A program made the translations under genes and the position numbers. From PALSA-270 sp963770245 (GTDB taxonomy: Bacteria; Acidobacteriota; Terriglobia; Terriglobales; Acidobacteriaceae), in the NCBI GenBank assembly GCA_963770245.1, contig CAVYOX010000008.1, forward strand, positions 434,001 to 498,000: 64,000 nucleotides of DNA, read 5' to 3'. This document shows positions 25,116 through 33,631 of this stretch, one piece after another (positions within the stretch are counted from its first letter, which is position 1; every line of letters begins with the position of its first letter). The notes beneath the pieces are model-generated. The model had not been told where the DNA came from. It saw nothing but the letters and a program-made list of their open reading frames with translations, and did not search any database.

Positions 25116-25780
25116 GACCGCATCCGGCAGGGGCGCTCCGCGTCGGCCTGACCGGGGGCATCGCCTCGGGGAAATCCATGGTGGGCGAGATGTTTGTTGC
25201 CCTGGGCGCCTACCTTCTCCAGGCGGATGAAATTGCTCATCAGCTCATGCAGCCGGGCGAAGCCGTCTACCAGGAAGTGGTCCGGCATTTTGGCCCTGGA
25301 ATTCTCGACCCGGACGGGCGGGTGAATCGGCCGAAGTTGGCCGAGGCGGCGTTCGGATCGGGCGGCGAAAACGACGGCCGCCCGCCCTCGCGGGTCCAGG
25401 AACTGAACCAGATTGTCCATCCCGCCGTAGTGAGGAAGCAGGAGGAATGGATGGAGGAAGTCGGCCGCCGCGATCCTCACTCCATTGCCCTGGTGGAAGC
25501 CGCGCTCATTCTGGAAGCGGGGGCAGCCCAGAGCTTTGACCGACTGGTGGTGGTGACTTGCCGGCCCGAACAGCGCATCGAACGCTGGGCGCACCGGTTG
25601 AACGTGGACCAGGAGACAGCGCGGCGCGAGGTAACGCGCCGAATGGCCGCTCAGTTTTCGGACGAAGCGAAGATCAAGGCCGCCCATTATGTGATCGACA
25701 ACTCCGGATCGTTCGCGGAAACCCGGGCGCAAGTGGAGACCGTGTTTCGGGAGCTGCAGCGGGCAACCGAGACGCTTTAG
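25112..25780 (+). CDS. coaE: Dephospho-CoA kinase
   Basis: Last step of coenzyme A synthesis. P-loop GGIASGKS at residues 15-22, followed by QADEIAHQLM and the lid region RPEQRIERWAHR. 222 residues. ATGA overlap with folD implies one transcript and coupled translation. The first seven residues (MRPHPAG) precede the usual family start but no other start fits. Confidence 0.95.
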   Translation: MRPHPAGALRVGLTGGIASGKSMVGEMFVALGAYLLQADEIAHQLMQPGEAVYQEVVRHFGPGILDPDGRVNRPKLAEAAFGSGGENDGRPPSRVQELNQIVHPAVVRKQEEWMEEVGRRDPHSIALVEAALILEAGAAQSFDRLVVVTCRPEQRIERWAHRLNVDQETARREVTRRMAAQFSDEAKIKAAHYVIDNSGSFAETRAQVETVFRELQRATETL

Positions 25781-25937
25781 GCACAATCAAGGACCGGGAA
25801 GGCGTCCGCGGCCAGCGCTTACGAACGGAAAGAAAAAAAAGAAGACGCAGACGACTAAGAGAACACTAAGAAACCAGAGAGCAGAAGAGAGTGCCTGAGA
25901 GATTGCCGGGGAAATTCCGAGGGAAGGTTCTAGAGCC

Positions 25938-27077
25938 ATGAGAGTGCTGAGGCCGGTTGTTTTTGCCGTGCTCATTGCCACCGCGTTTCTCTACTTCACC
26001 AGTCGACGCTCGAGCGAGCTGCGGCCCCCGGATTGGCCGAGCCATCCGAGCGGGGATGAGGTCACGGAAGCCTCGAGCAATGAATCGCTCGACCCCGAAG
26101 AGCAGAACAACATCAGCGTTTATCGCAAGAACATTCAGTCGGTAGTGAACATCACCTCGCGTGCGGTGGCCTTTGACTTCTTCTATGGGATGGTGCCGCA
26201 GGAGGGCCAGGGTTCGGGTTTCATTCTGGACAAACAGGGCCACATTCTCACCAACTATCACGTCATCGCGGAGGCGCGGCAGCTCGAAGTGACGCTACAC
26301 AACCGCAGGAAATATGCCGCCACGGTGGTCGGAACCGACCGCTCGCATGACTTGGCGATTGTTCAGATCAAAGCCGCCGACCTCACTCCGGTGATACTCG
26401 GGGACTCGCGGAACTTGCAGGTAGGGCAGAAGGTGTATGCCATTGGCAACCCCTTCGGACTGTCGGGCACCCTGACGCGGGGGATCGTCAGCTCGATTCG
26501 CTCGGTGCAGGAGCCGGACGGTATGACCATCGACGAAGCGATCCAGACCGACGCTTCGATCAATCCCGGGAACTCGGGCGGTCCGCTTTTGAACTGGCAC
26601 GGCGAAGTGATCGGCATCAACACCATGATTGCCTCGAATGTGGGACAAAGCGCCGGCATCGGTTTTGCCATTCCCATCAATACCGCGAAGGCGGTGTTGA
26701 ATGATTTGCTGACCCTGGGGAGGGTCCGGCGTCCGGCCTTAGGGGTAAGGACCATCCCCGTCACCCCTGAACTCGCGGAGCAGATGGGCCTGGCGGCCGA
26801 TTACGGCTTGTTGATTGTGGACGCGACTCCAGGCGGAGCGGCGGACCACGCCGGGCTCCACGGGGGCACCGAACAGGCCCTGCTGGGGAATTATCCGATC
26901 AAGCTGGGCGGAGACTTGATCGTTGCGATCGATGATCAGACGGTCGAGGACCAGCAGGATCTGGCGCAGATCATGAATAATCACCGCGCCGGAGATACCG
27001 TACGCGTAACCCTCTACCGCGGCAAAAAGAAGATGGACGTGCGAGTGACTCTGGGCGAGGCCCGAGATCAGGTCTAG
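25938..27077 (+). CDS. Membrane-anchored HtrA/DegP-type serine protease with PDZ domain
   Basis: Periplasmic quality-control protease. An N-terminal uncleaved anchor (about 4-22) precedes a trypsin-like domain with catalytic His near 108 (NYHVIAEA), Asp near 138 (RSHDLAIVQI) and Ser near 213 (NPGNSGGPLL). One PDZ domain follows (about 270-375). 379 residues, the size of DegS-like single-PDZ members. The ATG follows GAGGGAAGG. The leader (25826-25895) is strikingly purine-rich. Confidence 0.93.
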   Translation: MRVLRPVVFAVLIATAFLYFTSRRSSELRPPDWPSHPSGDEVTEASSNESLDPEEQNNISVYRKNIQSVVNITSRAVAFDFFYGMVPQEGQGSGFILDKQGHILTNYHVIAEARQLEVTLHNRRKYAATVVGTDRSHDLAIVQIKAADLTPVILGDSRNLQVGQKVYAIGNPFGLSGTLTRGIVSSIRSVQEPDGMTIDEAIQTDASINPGNSGGPLLNWHGEVIGINTMIASNVGQSAGIGFAIPINTAKAVLNDLLTLGRVRRPALGVRTIPVTPELAEQMGLAADYGLLIVDATPGGAADHAGLHGGTEQALLGNYPIKLGGDLIVAIDDQTVEDQQDLAQIMNNHRAGDTVRVTLYRGKKKMDVRVTLGEARDQV

Positions 27078-27179
27078 CCAGCCCGATCGACCGCAGAGGT
27101 CCGACCGAGAGTCCCCGGGTCGTTCCTTCTGCACTGCACTGCTGCGCGCCCGATTCGCCTCCTAGCTCGGTTTAATGCT

Positions 27180-28148
27180 TCAGGCGGCGACCCGACCGAG
27201 CGAAGCCGCAATCTCGTTCACCTCTTCCTCGCTCAGCCGCAAGTCTCCCGCCCGCATCACGCCCTCGGCTTGGCGGGCGTTGCGAGCCCCGACAATCGCT
27301 CCCGTGACCGCGGGATTCACGAGCGTCCAGGCGATCGCGACTTCGCCGGGAGAGCGTTCCTGCCGCTTCCCGATTTCGCGCAGCCGTTCGACCAGCGCCA
27401 GGTTGCGGGAAAGATTGGGCGGGTTGAAGTCGGGATGCTTGTGCCGCCAGTCATCTTTCGGCAGCGCCGCGGCACGCTCCCGGGTCATCGCCCCGGTGAG
27501 CAGCCCGGAAGCCATCGGGGAATAGACGATCACGCCGATTCCCTCGCGCAGGCAGAACGGCAGGGTATCGGTTTCCACTTCCCGGTGAATCAGAGAATAG
27601 GGAGGCTGCAGCGAGGTGACCGGCGCGATGGCCTGGCAGCGCTTCAGCTGGTCGACGTTAAAGTTCGAAACGCCGATCCAGCGCACTTTGCCGTCGCGCT
27701 TGAGCTCGGCGAGCTTCGACCACCCTTCCTCGAGCTCGGGCGAATCGGGGTTGGGGGGCCAATGAATCTGGTAGAGATCGATTTCATCGACGCCCAGCCG
27801 GCGCAGGCTGGCCTCGATCTCGCGCTGGATGGAATCGGCGCGCAGGTTTCCGTGCAGCATGCCCTTTTCATTCCAGAGGCGGCTGCATTTGCTGAAAACA
27901 TACGGCCGCGGACCGCGCCAGGACTTGAGCGCCTGCGCCACGATTTCCTCCGAGTGGCCAAGACCGTAGACGGCGGCGGTGTCAATCCAGTTGACTCCCA
28001 ATTCGAGGGAGCGATGAATGGCGGCAATCGAATCAGCATCGTTCTGCTGCCCCCAGGCGAACTGCCAGCCCGAACCGCCAATGGCCCAGGCGCCATAACC
28101 CACCGGGGTGATCTGCAAATCGGAGTTTCCCAGTTGTTTGGTCTGCAT
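27180..28148 (-). CDS. Aldo/keto reductase
   Basis: NADPH-dependent carbonyl reductase of the AKR superfamily, TIM barrel, cytoplasmic. The catalytic tetrad positions are seen as Asp in NWIDTAAVYG, Tyr in the same segment, Lys in YVFSKCSRLW and His in LYQIHWP; a C-terminal cofactor segment AIVGARNARQAEG binds NADP. 322 residues. The start is the ATG giving MQTKQLGNSDLQITPVGYG, with GGAGG five bases upstream. The substrate is unknown. Divergent from the MmcQ gene with a 65-base gap. Confidence 0.92.
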   Translation of the reverse strand: MQTKQLGNSDLQITPVGYGAWAIGGSGWQFAWGQQNDADSIAAIHRSLELGVNWIDTAAVYGLGHSEEIVAQALKSWRGPRPYVFSKCSRLWNEKGMLHGNLRADSIQREIEASLRRLGVDEIDLYQIHWPPNPDSPELEEGWSKLAELKRDGKVRWIGVSNFNVDQLKRCQAIAPVTSLQPPYSLIHREVETDTLPFCLREGIGVIVYSPMASGLLTGAMTRERAAALPKDDWRHKHPDFNPPNLSRNLALVERLREIGKRQERSPGEVAIAWTLVNPAVTGAIVGARNARQAEGVMRAGDLRLSEEEVNEIAASLGRVAA

Positions 28149-28213
28149 CCTTGCCTCCACGGTGCTCTCTGATTCGAAAACCTGCGCACCGGATTCAATG
28201 GTAAAACTACACA

Positions 28214-28585
28214 GTGCAACTCGAGGACATCCGCCGTTTTTGTCTCTCTTTCCCGCAAGCCAAAGAGAATCTGCAGTGGGGTGACGAATTATGCTTCAAA
28301 GTGGGCGGGAAAATCTTCGCCATCGTGGGTCTCGATTCGGTTCCGCAACATCTGTGCTTCAAGAGCGCGCCCCAGGCGTTCGAAGAATTGCTGGAGAGGG
28401 AAGGAATTCGGCCCGCTCCCTACTTGGGCCGCTACCCATGGGTGCTGATCGAGGCGATCGATCGGCTGCCCGCGCGGGAACTCGAAGCTTGGCTCGGGCA
28501 ATCGTACGCCATGGTGTCGGCGAAAACCAAGCTGAAACGGCCGAAATCAGGCGCGCGGAAAAAGAGCCGGAAGCCGAGGCCATGA
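28214..28585 (+). CDS. MmcQ/YjbR family protein
   Basis: 123 residues of the CyaY-like YjbR fold: N-terminal MQLEDIRRFCLSFPQAKE, central WGDELCFKVGGKIFAI and YPWVLIEA. The start is GTG. The family is described as putative DNA-binding but its role is unproven. The C-terminal 20 residues are very basic (RPKSGARKKSRKPRP), which fits nucleic-acid contact. Confidence 0.85.
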   Translation: MQLEDIRRFCLSFPQAKENLQWGDELCFKVGGKIFAIVGLDSVPQHLCFKSAPQAFEELLEREGIRPAPYLGRYPWVLIEAIDRLPARELEAWLGQSYAMVSAKTKLKRPKSGARKKSRKPRP

Positions 28586-28605
28586 CCTCCGGGATGGGAC
28601 TTGGA

Positions 28606-28635
28606 TTGACAAACTCACGCGGACTTGTCTCTAAC
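28606..28635 (+). promoter_or_regulatory. Sigma-70-like promoter
   Basis: A perfect TTGACA (28606-28611), an 18-base spacer and TCTAAC (28630-28635) precede the sugar-isomerase gene by about 70 bases. Confidence 0.45.
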
Positions 28636-28703
28636 CAAGGTAGGATGTTAAAGCTACTAAGGCTCTCCCACGAAGAGACGGAACCAAGCGACTGGAACAA
28701 AAG

Positions 28704-29525
28704 ATGCTGAACGCAATGTCCACCTACGTCTATGTGAAAGAGAGGCTGCATCCCGGGCTGCTCGATGGGCTGGTGCGGGGAGGAGCGCAGGCCTTTGAAA
28801 TTTTTGCCGCGCGGCAGCATCTCGACTATGCCAACCGCAAACAGCACGTGCGCGAAATCGCCGACTGGTTCCGTACCAGCGGCATCCCGCTGAATTCAGT
28901 GCACTCGCCCTTGTACGCCGACTACGAATGGGGGCGCGCCGGGGGCGCGCCGGTCAATATCGCATCGATCGACCGGGGGCAGCGCGTCGAGGCCATGGAT
29001 GAGATCAAGCGTGCGCTCGAGCTGGCGGAGCAGATTCCCTTCCGGTTCTTGATCCAGCATATTGGCACCAGCGGCGAGTCCTTCGACGAACGCAAACTGG
29101 AAGCGGCCATGACCTCGATCGAGCACCTGCGGGCTTTTGCCAAACCGCTCGGTGTGCGCATCCTGGTGGAAAATATTCCCAACGAATTGTCCACTCCGGA
29201 AAAGCTCGTCGAGTTCATCCAGGGCGCGCACTTCGAGGATGTCGGAGTGTGTTTTGACGTCGGCCATGCTCACCTCATGAGCGATATACCGCAGGCCTTC
29301 GATACGCTCAAGAATCTCATCCGCTCCACCCACATTCACGACAATGCCAAAGACAAGGATTCTCATCTCTGGCCGGGCCAGGGTACGATCGACTGGAAGC
29401 AAGCGATTGAACTGCTGCGTGCGGCGCCCCACACCCCGCCCCTGCTGCTCGAGATCGAGGGTGACGAGAAGCTGAATCCGGCAGACAAGATGGGAGAAAC
29501 GTTCAAGAAGCTCGAAGCCGTCTAA
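28704..29525 (+). CDS. Sugar phosphate isomerase/epimerase (AP endonuclease 2-like TIM barrel)
   Basis: 273 residues with the xylose-isomerase-like TIM-barrel pattern: NSVHSPLYADYEW, an ILVENIPNE strand with the metal-binding Glu, GVCFDVGHAHL with Asp and His, STHIHDNAKDKDSHL, and the terminal LLLEIEGDE. Those acidic and His residues would bind a divalent metal. The substrate is unknown. An in-frame ATG four codons later (MSTYVYVKERL) is an equally possible start. Followed by asnS. Confidence 0.85.
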   Translation: MLNAMSTYVYVKERLHPGLLDGLVRGGAQAFEIFAARQHLDYANRKQHVREIADWFRTSGIPLNSVHSPLYADYEWGRAGGAPVNIASIDRGQRVEAMDEIKRALELAEQIPFRFLIQHIGTSGESFDERKLEAAMTSIEHLRAFAKPLGVRILVENIPNELSTPEKLVEFIQGAHFEDVGVCFDVGHAHLMSDIPQAFDTLKNLIRSTHIHDNAKDKDSHLWPGQGTIDWKQAIELLRAAPHTPPLLLEIEGDEKLNPADKMGETFKKLEAV

Positions 29526-29620
29526 ACCACGGAGTGGTTGGAAAATGGGGGGATTGCGTCCGTGAAAAAGCGCTAAGGAGCCGGCCGGAGATTCCCCCAA
29601 CGACCCAATCCTCACAATTT

Positions 29621-30946
29621 ATGCCCTCCCCCATCGCCACCATCGCTGCAGTGGGCGCCCACGAAGGCGAGACCGTAACCATTCGGGGCTGGCTCTACAA
29701 CCTGCGCGAGAGCGGAAAGTTGCTGTTCCCCATTTTTCGCGACGGCACCGGCCTGATTCAAGGAGTTGTGCCGAAGAGCGCGGTTGCTCCCGAGGTATTT
29801 GAGGCCGTCAAAGGCCTGACGCAGGAATCGAGCGTCATCGTCGAAGGGAAGGTCCGCGCCGACAAGCGGGCACCGGGTGGCTATGAGCTTGACGTGAGCA
29901 GCGTGCAGGTGGTGCAGCGGGTCTCCGAAAACGATCCTTATCCCATCTCTCTGAAAGAACATGGCGTCGATTTCCTGATGGAGCATCGCCACCTGTGGGT
30001 GCGTACGCCGCGGCAGGCTGCCATTCTGCGAATACGGGCGGAAATCATCCGCGCCACCCGCGACTTCTTGGACGACCGTGGCTTTGTCCTGACCGATCCA
30101 CCGATTCTGACCCCGGCCGCCTGCGAAGGCACGAGCACGCTGTTTCCGGTGGATTACTTCGATGAGCAAGCCTACCTGACGCAATCCGGCCAACTTTACA
30201 TCGAAGCCACGGCCATGGCTTTGGGTAAGGTCTATTCCTTCGGCCCGACCTTCCGGGCGGAGAAATCGAAAACCCGCCGCCATCTCACAGAATTTTGGAT
30301 GGTCGAACCGGAGATGGCTTTCGCCACGCTCGACGACCTGATGGATCTGGCCGAAGCGCTGATTTCATTTCAGGTGAAGCGCTGTCTCGAGGGACGGCGC
30401 AATGATCTCGAGACCATCGGGCGCGACTTGGCCAAGCTCGAAAAGATCACCGCTCCGTTTCCCCGAATCAGCTATGACCAAGCGGTCCACCGGCTCGCGG
30501 AAGGTCACGCCCAGGGCGCCCTCGAAACCAAGTTCGAATGGGGCGGCGATCTGGGCTCTCCGGATGAGACCTATCTTTCGTCGCAGTTTGAGAAGCCGGT
30601 CATGGTGCACCGCTATCCCGCCAAAATCAAAGCCTTCTATATGGAGCCCGATCCCGAGCGCCCGGAACTGGCGCTGTGTGTCGACGTGCTGGCTCCCGAA
30701 GGCTATGGCGAAATCATTGGAGGCTCGCAGCGCATGGCGTCCTATGACTTGCTGCTCGAGCGCATTCGCGAGCATGGCCTGCCCGAAGAGGCGTTCCGCT
30801 GGTACCTCGATCTGCGCAAATTCGGCAGCGTACCTCACGGCGGTTTCGGCATGGGAATCGAGCGGGCGGTCTCCTGGATCTGCGGTCTCGAGCACGTGCG
30901 AGAAACCATTCCATTCCCCCGCATGCTGCATCGGCTCTATCCCTAG
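29621..30946 (+). CDS. asnS: Asparagine--tRNA ligase
   Basis: Class IIb aminoacyl-tRNA synthetase. OB-fold anticodon domain at about 15-105 (VTIRGWLYNLRESGKLLF), then the catalytic core with motif 2 FRAEKSKTRRHLTEFWMVE and motif 3 GFGMGIERAVSWICGL. The AsnRS rather than AspRS identity follows from the FWMVEPEMAF region and the short form (441 residues, without the AspRS GAD insertion). The start is the ATG giving MPSPIATIAAVG; the frame is open upstream but has no similarity. Having AsnRS means direct charging of tRNA-Asn is available. Confidence 0.94.
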   Translation: MPSPIATIAAVGAHEGETVTIRGWLYNLRESGKLLFPIFRDGTGLIQGVVPKSAVAPEVFEAVKGLTQESSVIVEGKVRADKRAPGGYELDVSSVQVVQRVSENDPYPISLKEHGVDFLMEHRHLWVRTPRQAAILRIRAEIIRATRDFLDDRGFVLTDPPILTPAACEGTSTLFPVDYFDEQAYLTQSGQLYIEATAMALGKVYSFGPTFRAEKSKTRRHLTEFWMVEPEMAFATLDDLMDLAEALISFQVKRCLEGRRNDLETIGRDLAKLEKITAPFPRISYDQAVHRLAEGHAQGALETKFEWGGDLGSPDETYLSSQFEKPVMVHRYPAKIKAFYMEPDPERPELALCVDVLAPEGYGEIIGGSQRMASYDLLLERIREHGLPEEAFRWYLDLRKFGSVPHGGFGMGIERAVSWICGLEHVRETIPFPRMLHRLYP

Positions 30947-30979
30947 AGTTGTGCGGCGCCCAGCTGCCCTTCGCCCGGG

Positions 30980-31825
30980 CTAGGCCCAGAACGTGTCTTT
31001 CTCTTTCTCTTTCTCTGTGCCCTTCTCGTTCCCTCTCTCCTGGTGCCATTGGCGCAGTTGCTGTGGAACCTGGAGCGGCACATCGCTCGGTTCGCCGGTG
31101 AGGGCGTCAAGCGATTCGAGCCACAGCATCTGCGTCTGAAACACAAATCCGAAATGGCGCGAGACGGACTGGGCAACCTGCTCGAACGACACCTTTCTCC
31201 CCAGTTCCTTTGCCATCGAGGTAACCGGCTTGGTCGAGATTCCGCAGGGAACAATCAGATCGAAATAGCTGAGATCGGTATCCACGTTCAAAGCAAAACC
31301 ATGCGAGGTGACGGCGCGGGAAATGTGCACCCCGAGGGCGGCGATTTTCCCTTCCGCCGGCTTCGGCCCCGAGCCTAGGGCACCGGCCTGGTCCGGGGTG
31401 GTCCAAACTCCCGTCAGCCCGCAAATCCGCCCGGTCGCAATACCGAAGTCCGCGCAGGTGCGAATCAGAACCTCTTCCAACGCCCGGACGTATTCAATCG
31501 CGCCCATGGTCTGGCGCTTGCCCCCAGAGGAGCGGAGCCCGCGCAAATCAAAGATGGGATAGCCGACCAGCTGACCGGGTCCGTGAAAGGTCACATCGCC
31601 GCCGCGATCACACTCGAAGACCTCGACCCCACGCTCGAGCAGGAACTCGGGAGAGGCGACGAGGTTCTTCGCTTGCGCGTTCCGCCCCAGGGTGATGACC
31701 GAGGGGTGCTCGAGCAGAACCAGCACATCGCCGATGCGGCCTTCCTTCCGAAGTCCGACCAGCCTCTGCTGCAGGCGCAGGCCACGCGAGTACTCGACAG
31801 TGCCGAGTTCGAGGACCGATATCAA
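30980..31825 (-). CDS. lipB: Octanoyltransferase (lipoyl(octanoyl) transferase)
   Basis: Transfers octanoate from acyl carrier protein to lipoyl domains, the first step of protein lipoylation. Motifs: HPSVITLGRNAQ, the RGGDVTFHGPGQLVGYPI loop, GKIAALGVHISR with the catalytic Lys, and VPCGISTKPVTS with the catalytic Cys. The preferred start is a TTG (giving ISVLELGTVEYS) with GGAGG eight bases upstream; an ATG 25 codons earlier (31900) would overlap lpdA by 23 bases. The C-terminus is a low-complexity tail ending EKEKEKDTFWA, encoded by a hexanucleotide repeat. The lpdA neighbour uses lipoate on its partner subunits. Confidence 0.93.
   Translation of the reverse strand: MISVLELGTVEYSRGLRLQQRLVGLRKEGRIGDVLVLLEHPSVITLGRNAQAKNLVASPEFLLERGVEVFECDRGGDVTFHGPGQLVGYPIFDLRGLRSSGGKRQTMGAIEYVRALEEVLIRTCADFGIATGRICGLTGVWTTPDQAGALGSGPKPAEGKIAALGVHISRAVTSHGFALNVDTDLSYFDLIVPCGISTKPVTSMAKELGRKVSFEQVAQSVSRHFGFVFQTQMLWLESLDALTGEPSDVPLQVPQQLRQWHQERGNEKGTEKEKEKDTFWA
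30994..31016. repeat. TCTTTC hexanucleotide microsatellite in the lipB 3' end
   Basis: Three and a half copies of (TCTTTC) code for the alternating Lys-Glu tail of LipB. Slippage here would change tail length without shifting frame. Confidence 0.6.
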
Positions 31826-31877
31826 AACTTCTTCCTCCGACCGTTCCCGATCCGCGCTGAGGCCGAGGGGCCGCTCC

Positions 31878-33293
31878 TCATGCGTTGATCGCCAGCCCAT
31901 GGACGCTGTTCGAGGCGTCGAGCATAGCCTCGGCGAGGGTGGGATGGGCATGGATGGTCCACATCAAGTCTTCGACCGTGGCCTCGAGCTCGATGGCGAC
32001 GACGGCCTCGGCGATCAATTCGGTCGCTTGCGGACCGATAATATGTACGCCCAGAATTTCGCCGTAGTCAGCGTCAGAGACGATCTTGATGAAGCCTTCG
32101 TGAGCGCCGACAATCGAGGCCCGCGAATTGGCGGTGAAGGGGAACTTGCCAATCTTGACGTTATACCCGTGCTCTTGCGCCCCGGTCTCGGTCAGCCCGA
32201 CGCTGCCGATCTCGGGATGGCAGTAGGTTGCGTTCGGGATATGTTCGGGATTCACCGGTTTTGCCGTTTTGCCGGCGATCTTCGAAACGGCCACGATGCC
32301 TTCCATCGCACCCACGTGGGCCAGTTGCGGGGTGCCGAGCACGATGTCGCCGATGGCATAGACTCCCGGCTCCGCTGTCTGCATCCAGCTGTCGGTTTTG
32401 ATAAAACCGCGGTCCGGCTTGATGCCAGTCCTTTCAAGGCCAATGTTTTCCGTGCGCGGCTTGCGCCCGACCGCGATCAGAATTTTCTCCGCTTCGATCT
32501 TTTGCGGTTTGCCGTCGACGGTGAACGTCACCCCGATTCCGGCTTTGGTCGGCTCAATCTTTTCGACCTTCGCGCCGGTGTGGAAGTTGATGCCCCGTTT
32601 GCGGTACACCCGCGCCAGCTCCTTCGAAACCTCTTCGTCTTCGATCGGAACCAAGCGCGGGAGCATTTCGAGGAGGGTGACTTCGGCGTCGAACGAACGG
32701 AAAATCGAAGCAAATTCGACGCCCACGGCGCCCGCGCCGACGATGATCAGGGATTTCGGAATGGTCTTCAGATTCAGAATCTCGATATTGGTGAGCACGC
32801 TGTCGCTTGGCTCAAGCCCAGGAATCATGCGGGCTTCAGAACCCGTCGCCAGAATGACGTTTCTGGCCTTGAGCGAGCTGGCCTTGCCGGCACGGCTGAC
32901 TTCGACGCTATGCACGCCATTCTCGGCCGAACCGGTGAGCCGGCCATACCCCTTCACCGTATCCACCTTATTCTTGCGCATCAGGAACTCAAGGCCCTTG
33001 GCGTGTTTGCTGACGATCTTCGTCTTGCGCTCCTGTACCGCGGCCCAGTTGAGTTTGCGCGCTTCCACGCCTTCGATGCCGAATTCTTTGGCATCTCTCA
33101 ACTGGTCCCAGAGTTCGGCGTTGAATAGCAGCGCCTTGGTCGGAATGCAGCCCACGTGCAGGCAAGTGCCGCCGAGCAAGCCGTCTTTTTCGATCATGGC
33201 CGTTTTCAGACCGTACTGGCCGGCGCGGATCGCAGCCGTATATCCCGCCGGGCCGCTGCCGACGATCGCGACGTCATAAATGGTTTCGGGCAA
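31878..33293 (-). CDS. lpdA: Dihydrolipoyl dehydrogenase (E3)
   Basis: Reoxidises dihydrolipoamide of 2-oxoacid dehydrogenase complexes with NAD. FAD-binding GSGPAG at 12-17, redox-active disulfide Cys44/Cys49 (GGTCLHVGCIPTK), NAD-binding GAGAVGVEFA near 180, and the C-terminal HAHPTLAEAM with the catalytic His-Glu. 471 residues. The start is TTG with AAGGAG upstream. Operon with lipB; the E1 and E2 genes of the complex lie 5-11 kb to the right on the same strand, separated by unrelated genes. Confidence 0.96.
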   Translation of the reverse strand: MPETIYDVAIVGSGPAGYTAAIRAGQYGLKTAMIEKDGLLGGTCLHVGCIPTKALLFNAELWDQLRDAKEFGIEGVEARKLNWAAVQERKTKIVSKHAKGLEFLMRKNKVDTVKGYGRLTGSAENGVHSVEVSRAGKASSLKARNVILATGSEARMIPGLEPSDSVLTNIEILNLKTIPKSLIIVGAGAVGVEFASIFRSFDAEVTLLEMLPRLVPIEDEEVSKELARVYRKRGINFHTGAKVEKIEPTKAGIGVTFTVDGKPQKIEAEKILIAVGRKPRTENIGLERTGIKPDRGFIKTDSWMQTAEPGVYAIGDIVLGTPQLAHVGAMEGIVAVSKIAGKTAKPVNPEHIPNATYCHPEIGSVGLTETGAQEHGYNVKIGKFPFTANSRASIVGAHEGFIKIVSDADYGEILGVHIIGPQATELIAEAVVAIELEATVEDLMWTIHAHPTLAEAMLDASNSVHGLAINA

Positions 33294-33631
33294 AGGGAGC
33301 TCCTTACCTAACGACAGATGACGAGAGGGAAAGATTCGATTCTAGAACAAGGGGAGACGCGCGCGCGATGCGAGGTGGAAGATGAAACAGGGGAGATGGA
33401 GCCATGCCGCGGATTGTATCCCGATGGCGGGTGAACCTCCTGCTTTCGCGCGCGCCCTTCAGGCCGTTCGTTCCCGCTCAAGTTGCGCCTCCGCGCCGGC
33501 ACAGCTGGCTTGTTGGCGGAATCTCGCCTAAGATGCCTTGTTTGCCTTTGACGCCGCGGGTGGCAACCCCCGGGCGTGAAGGTCCGGGTGTAGGTTCTTC
33601 ACCCTTCCCATTCCATTCGCTTGAGGAAACC
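33294..33631. other. 338-bp divergent gap between lpdA and the GH3 gene
   Basis: It must hold the promoters of both neighbours. I see no strong promoter hexamers or coding frame. GAGGA six bases before 33632 is the ribosome binding site of the glycosidase. The plus frame is open through part of the gap but has no recognisable protein sequence. Confidence 0.5.

Noticed and set aside
31692..33128. 478-codon plus-strand frame opposite lpdA and lipB
   Set aside because: Shadow of two conserved genes; no ribosome site or domain.
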